64,000 nucleotides of DNA from assembly GCA_963969595.1 (NCBI GenBank), contig OZ018411.1, positions 27,043,445-27,107,444 on the forward strand. Direction: 5' to 3'. Position numbers and translations under genes: made by a program. The stretch is from Neckera pumila (lineage: Eukaryota; Streptophyta; Bryopsida; Hypnales; Neckeraceae). Each line of letters starts with the position of its first letter. Position 1 is the first letter of the stretch. Below the pieces are notes generated by a model that worked only from the letters and a program-made list of their open reading frames with translations, had not been told where the DNA came from and did not search any database. Positions 36,851 to 53,556 of the stretch are shown here, piece by piece.

Positions 36851-36998
36851 AAATATCATTTTAAGAAAAAAAATTATTTTTTCAAAAATGACGTGGCAAT
36901 TGCTGTGCCACGTTAGCCAACTATTGCAGCTGCATTCTCGCAGTCTGGGAACGCAAGGAAACTTGCAGTCCTCCAAGGCCCCCGAATCCCCTCTAATG
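36675..36998. mobile_element. CATTAG-family MITE, copy 2, with microsatellite
   Basis: The left end CATTAAAGGAGATTTGGGGG and right end CCCCGAATCCCCTCTAATG form imperfect inverted repeats. The interior has the GGCCCGTTTTC and GGTACGGGC motifs, then a (TA)n-(TG)n microsatellite at about 36792-36850, then GACGTGGCAATTGCTGTGCC. The microsatellite accounts for the extra length compared with copy 1. Confidence 0.7.
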
Positions 36999-37299
36999 TT
37001 CAATCCTCCATGTAAGAGACATTAGCATTGTAGTCCAATTTTTGTCGACTATAATAATTAAAAAGAGTGCAATTGACAAAAGCTTAAATCTTTATACTCT
37101 AAAGATCTCTTTAGTCCTTATAGACATTTCAACACAAATTGGGGAACAATAATATAAATGCCGCCCATTTAATTGCACAAAAATATATGGACAATCTACT
37201 TTGTAACAAATGCTTTTTGGTATTAAAGATTTGAAATGGAATGATTATGCTTGTAAGTATATTAAAAAAACTCAATGCCTTATCAATGATTTGATGTTT

Positions 37300-38510
37300 A
37301 ACCCCTAAATGTCCAAGCCCCTTTTTGAGCTTTTTGAATTTGCTCTAATTGAATTGAAAGCCAACATTTTGATAGGTTTTATTAGTTTTTTTCCAGTTGT
37401 AACCGTACAAATTGAAACTTGACATATTAAAAATCACATAGGAATAGAAAACACAATAATATCACCTATGGATTGAAAGATTATAATATTTGATCATGAG
37501 GATGTTAAAACTATAAAAGTAATTTGAAGTATTTTAATCCTCTTTTCACATGTCAAAACTAAGAAATTAGTAACCAAAAAATATGAAGTCAAAGGGCATC
37601 CCAATCAATTTACGGCTGCTTAAAATCTACCCTATGATTTTTTGAAAAGAAATATCTAATGGGATTTTTCCTCCAATATCTAGTATACTTGAGGTTCATT
37701 TCCAAGAGCCTTCAATCAACACAAAAAATCAAGATTTGCAATAGACACCCCTTTACAAAATTTTGAATGGAAAAATCACAATCATTCATTTTCAAAATTG
37801 AATTTTTTATGCTAGAACTCAACTTCAAAAAGAATTTTTTTAAAAAGATCATTTGGTAAGGTTTTATTTAACCCCTAAATGCCCAAGGCTTGTTTTGGGC
37901 TTCCTTGAATTTTCTCTAAATTGAACAAAATGCCAATAGTTTGATAAGTTGTACCAATTTTTTTTGAATTGTAACTGTACAAATTTAAACTAGACATGTT
38001 AGAGATCTCATAGGAAAAGAAAACACAACAATATTACTCATGGAGTGAAAGATTATAATGTTTGACCATGAGGGTGCTAAAAGTGCAAAAAACTTTCAAT
38101 CTTCTCTACACAAGTCAAATCTGAAAAGTTGGTGACCAAAAAAATATGAGGTTAAAGGGCCTAACTTGTATAACCCTGATCAATTTATAGCTTCTTAATA
38201 TCTACTCTACAATTTTTTTAAATGAATTTTGAATGTGATTTTTACTCTAAGATCTAGTGTATTTGAGGCTCATTTCCAAAAGCTCTCAACACTACGGGAA
38301 GTAAGATTGCAACGGGTACCCTTGTACAAATACTTGAATAGAAAAACTACTATCATTTATTTTCAAGATCGGATTTTTCGTGCTAAAATTAGACTTCAAG
38401 AAGAACTTTCTAAAAATATAAACTACTAAAAATAGCAATTTGGTTAGGTTTTATTTAACTTCAAAGTTTTGCAAACACCAGATTTAGGTGCCTTGGGCAT
38501 TTAGGGGTTA
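37300..38510. mobile_element. Telomere-like-TIR element with internal duplication, copy E
   Basis: The left end TTTAACCCCTAAATGTCCAAG and right end CCTTGGGCATTTAGGGGTTAA are inverted repeats. A second left-type end, TTTAACCCCTAAATGCCCAAG, sits inside near 37868, and the 570 bp after the first end are repeated after it with moderate divergence; shared blocks include CCGTACAAATTGAAAC/CTGTACAAATTTAAAC and GTGAAAGATTATAAT. The interior differs from copies A to D, so this is a separate subfamily. Non-coding. Confidence 0.6.
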
Positions 38511-40150
38511 ACTACAAAGTTTTGTCAACACTAGAATTTGGTGCCTCTGACAATTAGGTGTTAATTCTTTATTGTTTTCATGCATCCATACATTCATATT
38601 ACCATTAACTACTTTCTTATGTGCATTGTGGATTGTTTATGAGATAATTTCTTTTGTTGCTCCCACATAGTGCCACAATAAGCCGTGATTTACAATTACT
38701 AATTACAATTGATTTTTAGGCCTCACCATTGTTGGTATAGTATATATTGTCAAGCATACTTTATGCACATTTCTCTGCACTTTTTGATATTGTTTGAGTA
38801 GTGTTGGGCCACTAGGTAATTTATTATAAATAAAAATTCAATTTACAAAATTTGAAGTTCAAGTGTCAAAGGTTTCATTGATACTAAATTAGATACATCT
38901 TCAAAATGGTTAATATCAAAAGCAAATAATGCCATTGATATATACTCAATATATATTAGAGTTCTTATCTTGATCATGTCAAAAAATAATATATATATCA
39001 TTTTCTAGGAGTTAAATTAAAAGTTATAGAGAAAACTGGAATTAGTGCTTAGAATAGTGAGCGAGGATAAGGTACAAAATTGATGACTATAACCCATTCA
39101 TGTGCTTCCAATGTAATATACAAGCAAACCTTAGTAACAAAGTTATTATAATTATTTGCGACAAAAAGCTTATGCATCATAAAAAAGCAAATGATGCAAT
39201 TTGTACTTACTGGTTGTTGCCACAATTGTCTTTGCTATGTTATTTGTTGACAACAATATGTTGTCATATTGTACAAATAGCCTTATTTTTCCCACAAATT
39301 ATTAGCAATTTTATAGAGGTAGAAAATATTTAATAACTTCAATTTAAAGAAGAAGACCTCCTATCTACAAGTGATTAGTTGCCTAATTGATTTTTCTGGT
39401 ATAATATTAGAATATTTTGCCATTGATAATTAATCTCTAAGCAACACAAATTGCCTTCTTATAATATTGTTTTGGTGACAAACATTCCCACATACTTACA
39501 ATATAAAATTATAATCAAACATAGTGTTTTTAGATTTGAAATATTAGTCAAATGCTTAAACACACTATATTAGAAAAATAATAATCATAGATCTAATTTT
39601 TTTTTTAATAGTTGATATTGATTTTTCTTTGCAACTAGAACAATATAATGACATAAATTCAATTGTTTCTTTAAAGAAAGAGAACTTCATGAAGAAGTGA
39701 AGTTTCACCAATACATTACATTCATGTCAAATTTGATATAATTTTATTTTTTGGATTAAAAAGAGACTTATGCCAAATTATGGTTGGTACGTTGTAACTT
39801 CTTGAAATATAATGCTCAAATTGAATTTAACAAAAATGTGTTGAATTTGCACCTAAACAAATGGAACTTCAATAATTTTAAAACTCTTCCCTTTCTAAAA
39901 TTTACATGCCATAAGCTTATAAATAAAACAAGAAGCTATGCTACCGGAGCCTTTATTCATGTAACATTGGCTTGCTTTTTGCAAATTTAATGAATATTCT
40001 CAAAAACTCTCATGTATACCATATAAAACATTCTATTCTTGAAAATCATAATTCCCCAAAAAACTTCGGCATCTACTTTTAGAGTTATTTCAGGTAGAAT
40101 TTTTCTAGCAATCTGCCGTACCGATATATTATTCGTTTTCAAAGCATGAC
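38511..40150. other. AT-rich spacer
   Basis: AT-rich with no gene. A short run near 38511-38570 repeats the tail of the preceding element (CAAAGTTTTG-CAACAC and GGTGCCT motifs). Composition becomes GC-rich abruptly at about 40190, marking the thiolase 5' region. Confidence 0.45.
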
Positions 40151-40905
40151 ATGTTTGAATGTTTTTCGCCTTTCATTTCAGGCTTTCTTGACGTGCGTCT
40201 GACGGACATTGAAGTTCTGTTCAACTACCCCCAGGCAGTTCCGACACCCCGGTCCCACCAGTCGGGTCCCAGTATCTGTCACCATCAACCTCTATCCACC
40301 GTCGATAATTACCCGCCCCACTCAACGGCTCAGATCTCCCAAAGGGAGTGCCCCGCCCGACCCGTGCTTCCGGCGGGTGAGCGGGTCCCGTGCTCATGCA
40401 GTCATCACACCGAAAGCCTGGCTGCCTGCCCTCCTGAATTGACTTCTTGTAAAAGAGTTCCTTCCTTCTCCTTTGAGTACGCAGCCTTGGTTTCTCCGCT
40501 CACTGCTCGAGCCAGATGTACCGCCGTGTGTGTGTGCATCGCAGCTGCCACATTAAGCCTTAGTTTCCTCGGATCACGCATTCGATCGATGAGGTATTGA
40601 TCCCTTCTCGATTCCAGATCGATCGAGTTCTATTTGGGAGATCCATTTTGCACTGGATTGAAGCCCACTGTCAGTGTTCGTCGCACCAAGTTCTCGATCG
40701 CTCTCCACACTTCTGCTGTCTATTTCCTCCGGTCCCTCCCTCCATATTAATCTCAATCGTAATCCTCATCTTTACCATTCCCCTTCACTTCCACTTCCCT
40801 GCGTCGTCCTTGTCCCGCGTTGCAGCGGCCTCACAGTGTACAGAATTCTTCTTCTCCTCGAGATTTCTCACTCTGTGTGTGGGTGTGCTGCTGTATAGCG
40901 CGGCT
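40151..40905 (+). promoter_or_regulatory. 5' flank and leader of the thiolase gene
   Basis: A GC-rich, pyrimidine-rich region just upstream of the thiolase ATG. The frame of the coding start is open back to at least 40597 but contains no upstream ATG, so it does not change the start choice. The CT-rich stretches at 40730-40810 are typical of plant leaders. Confidence 0.4.
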
Positions 40906-45523
<4,618 letters not shown>

Positions 45524-47333
45524 GCTTTGCATGGCCTAACCCTTTTCCAGGTTAGCCATCTCTGTAAACTTTCTTGACAATCTTTCAGCTTTTCATCCTG
45601 GTGACGTTGAATGTAAATTTTTTTTACTTTTTCAATGGAGTGTGTGCGAGCCCTTGACGGTAGTGTAGCACTTCACAATTTATGCTAATGGCTTCACATG
45701 ATTCAATCTTGGATATGATGAAGCACTGTTGAGTTTTAAGGCTTGTTGAATCCGGTTTCTGTGCTAAGGGCTTTCGCTTTTATGCAGGGATGTGCTGCCT
45801 TCTCCAGTCGGACATGCTCATCTGTGAAGTGTACTGTTTGACGACATATCTGGCACATTGTGCAGGATGAATTACAGAATCCTTGGCAAACAACAGATAG
45901 ATTATACTGTAATTGGAGGTTCTCATAAACTAGGATGTGAAGATTATGAGTCTCTGTTCTGATTTGATTGAAATCTGATATATTGAATATCAAATTACAG
46001 CAGAGCACTGCACAGATGAGCGTGGTGCAATTGTTCTCTCATGGCTGAAATTTTGTCCTTGGCCCTTCTTTTTTTCGCATTTTTCAAGTCTTCGAATCTC
46101 ATGGGATGTGTATTTCCCTTTCTTCCCCTCTCATTGACCTCAGCAAGATTATATGACTACTGTAAATATGTGTCCGATATGTTCTTGAAATCTAACTGTC
46201 GCTGCATATTAAGAGAAGATCACCTAATAGCGCCACTTTTTTTTCTACTGGCACGGTTCCTATTATTAGATTCATCCAAAAAAATTATATTCTAATTGGC
46301 AAATGAACAGAGATTTCAATGCACCATTAGAATGCATCATTTGGATATTGAGAAGATATGAGGGATCTTAGTTTTTGGGTAGATGCCCTAAATTGTTTCT
46401 TCAGCAATAGACAATTGATGTAGGAGATGCACATAATGAGAACATCTGTTCAAGTGGCACTTTTTAGGCACCTTTCAAATTTTTGCTGTGCCTACCTTAT
46501 ACTCACACCTTATACTCACACAGTCTCTACTGGTATCACTATTGTTTTTGATATTTGGATTCCTAAAATCATCAGTCCCTAGTCTTTTCTGTCCTAAGAT
46601 GTTGGAAAAAATGCCTTCCACAGGATACCAACTCTCTTAACCCCTTACCGCCGAAACTCAGCCAGCATGCTCAGGAAGCTCCTCCATCAGCTCGACGATC
46701 ATATTGTGTGTGCTGCCTACTTTTGCTGAACGAGTTCAACTCACCGTTACAGTTAATTGTTGCCTTCAATCTTCAGTAGATGCTTTTGGCTGATCTAGCT
46801 AGTTTCAGCAGGGTAGATTTTCAGATTATAACTCATTTGATCTTGCAGAACTGTCAAGCTTTGCGGTGTATGGCGGAGGTATTTGATGCACGTCGTCGTA
46901 TTATGAAGAAAATAAAATTTTGAAAGTGTTTATGTGTGTGTATATATATATATATATATATGAAAGGTATGAGGAGTTTAGTTTGTAGGTAGGTATGGAG
47001 ATAAACTGGTTGTGCAATGCAAGATAAACCATCTTTACATTTATTTGTAGGTTTGTTTGTATGATCTTAGAATTAGCAAAATAATGGGCCAAATCATAAA
47101 TGTTCTATCACTATCCTGGTAGTACTGAAGCTTACTTTGATTTTTCATGATGTATGGATGAATATTGTGGATGAGAACTTAAGAGAAGAAAAGGCAACCA
47201 CTCTCAAGAAGGCTATGGTAACTACACCTAAAATCACACAAAAAAGCAAATTTCGCATGTTCCCATTATTATATTGAAAACTTTTTTGTGGGGTCTTATT
47301 AGTACTAGTAGTCAAAAAAGGGATTCTGAATTC
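45524..47333. other. 3' flank of thiolase and spacer
   Basis: The first several hundred bases are likely thiolase 3' UTR. A decayed relative of the element at 6833-7134 lies at about 46305-46500 (CATTTGGATATTG, GTAGATGCCCTAAA and TTTAGGCACC motifs). A (TA)n microsatellite sits at about 46939-46961. No further gene was recognised. Confidence 0.45.
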
Positions 47334-47499
47334 TTTTAACCCTTAAACACATTAGATGATATTTGGGGTCCTGGAAGGCCGTTTCAGGCCTGTTCCCTGA
47401 TCTGCCCAAATTCAGTGAATGCCGGTACGGGTGTGTCAGAATTTTTTTTTCCAAAAAAAAAAAAAAAAAAAAAATCCTTACCAAAATATCATTTTAAGT

Positions 47500-47535
<36 letters not shown>

Positions 47536-47900
47536 CAAGTGAATTACCAAATTACGTGACAGTCGCTCGACCACGTCAGCCAGCTGCTGCTGCTGCGTTC
47601 CCGCAGTCTGGGAACGCAGTAGACAGCAAGGGAACTCAGAGCCCTCCAATACCCCGAATCTCATCTAATGACAAGGAGGCCATTTTGTGGCCGATGGATG
47701 ACAGAAAATCAAATTGTATAGGATAGAGCTGCAACTATTCATCCTTAGAATTTGTTGTGGAAAGGAGAGATCTTCTACATTAGCTTGATTTCCAATAGAT
47801 ACTTTTGGATTTTTTAATGTAGATGATGTCACACGGTAATGACGAAGGATGATTTCCAAGGTCACCCCTTCGTCACCCCTTCATCCTTTAAGGGTTAAAA
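47334..47900. mobile_element. Telomere-like-TIR element with a nested MITE
   Basis: Perfect 14-bp inverted ends, TTTTAACCCTTAAA at 47334-47347 and its complement at 47887-47900. Nearly all of the left half is a CATTAG-family MITE (47350-47670) inserted next to the left end. The remaining interior at 47680-47880 matches 34200-34400 in reverse complement, including the block GTCACACGGTAATG. Non-coding. Confidence 0.65.
47350..47670. mobile_element. CATTAG-family MITE, copy 3, nested
   Basis: CATTAGATGATATTTGGGG at the left pairs with CCCCGAATCTCATCTAATG at the right. It is flanked on both sides by ACA, a candidate 3-bp target-site duplication. The interior holds GGCCTGTTCCC, GGTACGGG, an A-run and a T-run that could pair, and ACGTGACAGTCGCTCGACC. 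It sits within the larger element 47334-47900. Confidence 0.7.
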
Positions 47901-49800
47901 TGCATTTTTTGAACACCATATGAACAAACTATGAGTTTTTAAAGTGCTGAAAATAGTAACCAACTGTAGACTCTCATGATAGCGGATGTACTGTACACTT
48001 AGGCAAGAATCTAGACTGGACTGGGCGGTTTTAGAAACGAGGTGTTCTGCACATGAATGTGACGTATGGGTGACGTCAAGCATATTCCCAAGATATTTTG
48101 TACTGGTGGCCTCAAACTTAAGACGCCTTGTCTGAACTCTGAAGAATCAACTTTCCTTTGACACAGTCTGGACCGGAGCTCTGAAAATCCTCAACTTCAA
48201 CTACTGTAGGTGCCGACCATGGCTCCCTCTGCTGAGACTCTACTTTTGGTAAGTTCAATGCTCTTCTAACTTCCTTCAACTTCATACTGCTGTCCAGTCT
48301 CCACATAATTGAACAGTCTGTTTGCTCAATTGCCAAAACGAGCTCGAAATGCGTAAGCATCCTTACAGTCGGTGAATGTATGCAAGTTTGTTGGGAAAAT
48401 GATGCTGTAATGAAGGTGCACTTGCACGTTTCTGTGGATAATGGTGTTGTAATTAATTGGGTACACTTGCACGTTTCTTAGGAAAATGGTGTTGTAATTA
48501 ACTGAGGTACACTGGGCGTTGCTAATGAGGGAGCTCCTATTTTGTATGTTCTAATTTGTATCGGTGCCAAATTCCGTTTGAAGCGCCTGGAGACTCGATC
48601 TCCTGTGCACAGAACTATTTTGTAGCAGTTAGTAGTGAGAACTCACCCTTCCCGCTGTATTGGCACGAAAGTTTGGTTGTATTTTGAGACTATTCTGCTC
48701 ATAAAACATTTTCTAGCAGTTGTGAGGATTCACCCTTAGCTTCTCCATTGTAGATGTCAACCCACAAGAAACTCAATAGTTTGAGTTTCTTCTGGTGTAG
48801 AGAGAATGCAAAGTGCTGTGCGATTCTTGTCAGCATCTGGTACTAAAGATTTTGCACAAAAACGAATCTACAGTAGATATCTTTGCCAAGGGTGAGGGCA
48901 TCTCTTCAATTTGAAAAACATTGTCCTTAATGCAAAGGAAGATTATCATTCATCGTTCTCCTGAGGGGAGTATCAGAAGTATGCGGTAGAGTATGTCTGT
49001 TATGTGTCGACAGAATGAAGTGTATTAGAGTATGAGAGGTGTTCTTCAATCCCTTCATTCTTGTAGCTCTTGGGATTCATGCAGAGAAAAAGAATCCAAA
49101 TTTCTTTGCCAAGGGTGTTGAGGGCATCTCTTCAACTGTCATGTATGGTAACAACGTAGGGGTGTCAAAGCTGGTTTGTGATTTCAGAGTTACATTTCAA
49201 AACTTTGTCAAAAGCTAGTACTTTGGGGAAGATATCAATTTGGTACAACCCTGTAAAACAGAATCACAAGATCCGACGCACAGGGAGATCATCGGTAGTT
49301 TTCCTGAAAGGGACATTCAAGGTTTCCCGGAGGATTTTGCACCACTGTAGGAGCAGGATAATCCAGGAATCAGAGATACATAATCTCCCTCAATTTCGAT
49401 AAACTGGGCTTATTTCACAACAGACTTTGTCACTTTGCAGGACGCGCAGCCTGAAACATAAAAACCCAAATCAGTCCTATACTTTCTTAAGCTGTAAGCT
49501 GTGAGTGCATGAATGTTACAATTTTTGGTTTCAAGAATCACGCCAATTTAACGTCGATCACGTCGACAACGCCAATCACACCAATATAACGTCCATTCTG
49601 TTAAACTGGCGCATGAAATTGGCGTATTCCACGACCTCGGCACTTTCAGGCCGCACGGCTTGAAACATAAACCTACACCTGACCTCGTTTGCAGAGCTTT
49701 GTATAGCTTTGCGTCACAATTTCTGGCACAGGACCGGCCACGCCACATGAAAAACATTGACGATTTGAACGAAATTGACGCTCTTGCGTGCATGCTGTGA
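47901..49800. other. Spacer and 5' flank of the P450 gene
   Basis: Mixed composition. It includes a two-unit tandem repeat at about 48415-48512 (CACTTGCACGTTTCT and AATGGTGTTGTAATTAA motifs, period about 65 bp) and a repeated motif CTTTGCCAAGGGTG plus GAGGGCATCTCTTCAA at about 48881 and 49105. The last few hundred bases presumably hold the P450 promoter. An 80-codon minus-strand frame at 48118-48360 has plausible composition, but I could not link it to a gene. Confidence 0.4.
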
Positions 49801-52800
49801 ATGAATGTTAATTTGCAGGGTGTGGCTGTGGCGTTGCTGGTGATCTATGGAAGCATGTTGCTGTGGAGACGGCAATGTGGCAAGTATTTGAACTTGCCGC
49901 CAGGTCCTCGAGCGCTGCCCATCGTGGGGTCGTTGCATTTGTTGGGCACGCATCCGCCCCGCAACTTGGCGGAGTTGGCTGCGCAGTATGGTCCGCTCAT
50001 GTCCGTGTGGCTAGGGCAGCGGCTCTGCATCGTGGCGAGCACGGCGGAGGCGGCCAAAGAGTTTCTCAAGCTCCAGGATGCCAATTTTGCCTTCCGCCCC
50101 TCGATGGGAGCTGCCGAAAGCATTGCACCTGCAGGTACACCCATTTTGTATAAGGAAATCACCCCATTTTGTATAAGGAAATCAGAAATTGGAAGAGGGC
50201 AGTCCTCAAGGTGTAAAGCAAGAACGGAAGTTTGCGAAACGGTTGAATGATCCATAATTCCTGGTTAGAGTAGAAGAGAACCTCAAATCGAAGCTTGAAA
50301 CCCTAATTCTTGGTTTGAAAGGAAGAACCTGGCATCGAAACCCGAAATACTAATTCATCAGCAAAGTCCATCCCAAAAATGTATTAGAGAATTGCTGGCG
50401 GTGCTTCATATGAGATTGAGAAGCAGAAATTTAGGGCCAACCAGCCAAAAATCTCAAGTTTTGTACTCCGTATGATTTTGCGGTTATGGGTTGCTAACTT
50501 GCTATGTACGGTATCTTTCATTTCTTTCATTTTTACTTGAATTAGAAAACTTATTCAATTGTAGATTGATAATTTGCCTAGGGTTCACATTATGAATTGG
50601 CTATTTGGGAAAGTGAAATAGCTCATTTGTAAGTAGCTGACGGTTTTCTATGTACCTTGTCCTGAAGTGTGCCACCAAGTATTGAATTTGTTACTTGATT
50701 CAGTTGGTGTATGTCCTCATTAGTTTCAACTTCAAGAACTTGGTGGAATTCTACGGCTTTAGTAATTTCGAAGCAGAAATCTAGATTTAGTAATAATGTT
50801 ATAATTATTAACATTTAGTATTGCTTATCTTTTTATTTGATTCATAGTAATTCTTGTTTAGATTGATGTTGAGTATTGCTAAAATTAGTTGGACATTCTT
50901 GACTTTTGGTATATTATGTCAACATAATCACTACTAACAATAGCTAACAAATAGTATTCATGTTGACATTCATGTTAGAATTTGTAATTTGTGTAGCAAA
51001 CACTAAATATCATTATTAGTGTAGTATAGAGTTTTTCTTTTTAAAGCCTTTGTGTGGATGAATGTCACAACTTTTTGGTGCCCTGAATCTTGCCAATGTA
51101 ACAAAACTGACAATTGTTACTAATTCAATTCATTCTTGACAATTCAGATATGGTATTTCATGAAGTCACACCTGCAATTCGACACTTACGAAAAATCGTT
51201 GTAACAGAGCTCATGTCCACAAGGCAATTAGAATCCTCTAGATATATACGAATGGAAGAAATAGCATCCACACTCTACAAAATAGCCAACGAGAATGGCC
51301 CTAGTTGTATGCGAACGCATTTGACCTTCATGAATACAAATGTTGTATCACGCATGATCTTCAACAAACGGTTATCGGGTGTGAAGGAACAAGACAACGA
51401 CAATAAAATGGTCCAGGTAGTGACGATTGTTGTGTTTTTCCCAAATATGCCAAGATTGCTATTAATTTCAGTCCTTCCAATTCTTCCTTCAAGTCAATAT
51501 CAATTCAATGGCAATTTGAAGAAACATAGAAAGTGCCCTTACTAAAAATTTTAACTCTTGATAGCCATTGCTGGTAGAACATTTGTACTCTACTAGCTAA
51601 GCGCTTCCAAAAGTATCACTATTGAAATTAGCCAAGAATCCTCTATATTTGTCATTTGGCTATAATTCACGCAATTTGTTTTGGTTGGATTTAGGAATTC
51701 ATAGAAATTGCAGGAGAATTGAAGACGTGTTTCCAGGCTATTTACATTGGAGACTTCTTCAATGTTCCAAAGTGGTTTGACCCTCAAGGATTGAATAAGA
51801 AATTTCAAAAGATTCGAGCTTGTATGGATAGGTTCTACAAGAAGATGATTGATGAATACAAGGAAGATCAAAGGAAGAAGCCCTCCAAAGACGGAAAGAA
51901 AACTCTCCTTGACATTTTCTTAGAGCAATTGGATTTTCCAGAGAATGGAGTTACTGAGGAAAACATTGAAGCCTTCATTTATGTAAGTAAAGCCAAAAAT
52001 CCAAATTTAAAGTCTTATATCTTGAGCTCTATCTCTATTATTAATGCTTTCAAAGTCATGACTATTATTTTGAGCTTAAGGTCAAGTTTTAGCACATATA
52101 TACATCAAATCTAAAAATTCATAACTTTGTTGTATAAAATATTACTTCAACTTGATTGATACCTAACACGTAGGTGTCAAACTGCATTGAATTCATCTTT
52201 CAATTGCTAACAAATCCATCGACAATGGAGTTATTCTAAATATTATAATTGCTTGAATACTCAGCTGTTTCAACAATTGCTTATTATGCATTGTTCCTTT
52301 AGAATTGCAATGTAATGCACTCTCGTTCTTGAAACAAATCTTTCAAAGTTGAAAATTGTCATTTTCAAAGTGGATAATAAATTTGAACATTAAAAAATGA
52401 ATTTTATGATTTATAATGACAAGTATTTTTATGCTTCCAACAACTGAGCTTTATGTACCTTTCATTTGAAACTTGAAAGAGGATAGATTCTTAAAGATCC
52501 ATATCCAATAGTTGGCCCCTTCCTTTAGATCCTTCCATTCCAATATTGATTCTATATTGTTTCTTTAACTTATTCTTGAATCCAATATTGCTTGAAATCA
52601 TGAATACTTAGACATTTGATGATTGAATTTCTATAACAAATTCTAATCCCTAAATTCACAATTACTTGAAACCATGTACTATACATTTGCAAAAAGTTGT
52701 GACATAAGCCCTAAGCCCGCAGTTGCTTGAAACCATATGCTCTTACAAAAGATGTGACATAAATTCCAAGCTCTAAAATCTCTAGTCCTAGAAATGCTTG

Positions 52801-53556
52801 AAGTTGTGCACATATGTGAGATAAATGAGTTGCTAAGATGGATTCCTTCATTGCTAGACGTAGAATTGCTTGAAGTCATGTATGTGTGCGGGATGATTGA
52901 ATTTCTATGTTGAATCCCTTTATTGCCAGGATTTGTTACTAGCAGGGACAGAGACAATCACACTCACAACCGAGTGGGCAATGGCAGAGGTTATTCACAA
53001 CCCAACATTATTAACCAAGGCTACCTCAGAGGTTGATCGCGTGGTTGGCATGAACCGTACCGTGCAAGAATCTGACCTCCCTCACCTCAAGTACCTCCAT
53101 GCCATCATCAAAGAGACACTCCGCTTGCATCCTCCTGCTCCGTTACTCATTCCACACCAAAATAAGGCCACAACAAAAGCTTTTGGCTATGACATCCCCG
53201 CACAAACGCGCTTGTTTGTGAATGCATATGCCATTGGGCATAGTAACAACAATTGGGAGAAGCCTTTGAAGTTTGTTCCAGAGAGGTTTCTGGAGGGAGG
53301 GAAGAATGTGGCAACGGAGTTTCAGGGGCAACATTTTGAGTTGTTGCCATTTGGGTCAGGGAGGCGGCAATGTCCTGGGATGGGGTTGGCATTTGTGGCA
53401 ATACAATTGCAAGTGGCAAGCTTACTACATGCGTTTGAGTGGGAGGCACAGGAATTGGAGTTGGAAGAGGTAATAACAGGACTCACATTGTCAATGCAAC
53501 AACCCTTGGTTGCGGTGGCAAAAACAAGGTTGCCGTTGCATTTGTACAAAGGGTAG
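49801..53556 (+). CDS. Cytochrome P450, CYP71 clan, 4 exons, 505 aa
   Basis: Exons: 49801-50134, 51148-51416, 51695-51982, 52930-53556, with GT-AG introns in agreeing phases. It should be an ER-anchored heme monooxygenase; the substrate is unknown. The N-terminal anchor GVAVALLVIYGSMLLW is followed by the hinge LPPGPRALP. The I-helix AGTET is at 302-306, the K-helix KETLR at 358-362 (ExxR 359-362), PERF at 414-417, and heme-binding FGSGRRQCPG at 438-447 with axial Cys445. The I-helix exon joins EAFIY to DLLLAGTET exactly as in A-type plant P450s. Oddity: at the start of exon 2 the C-helix reads VTPAIRHLRK (118-127), where the clan normally has a YGxYWR-type motif; Arg123 is kept but the Trp is Ile. 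Introns 1 and 3 are about 1 kb, and intron 3 holds short tandem repeats. Full length suggests an intact gene. Confidence 0.92.
52585..52915 (+). repeat. Degenerate tandem repeat in P450 intron 3
   Basis: About five units of 60-75 bp, each carrying ATTGCTTGAA-like and TGTGACATAA-like motifs, located near 52589, 52662, 52722, 52794 and 52868. Confidence 0.5.

Noticed and set aside
40597..40905. N-terminal extension of the thiolase
   Set aside because: The frame is open upstream but has no ATG before 40906, and its composition is that of a pyrimidine-rich leader rather than a transit peptide.
48118..48360. 80-codon minus-strand frame with plausible composition
   Set aside because: No family recognised and no adjoining exons found; it could be chance.
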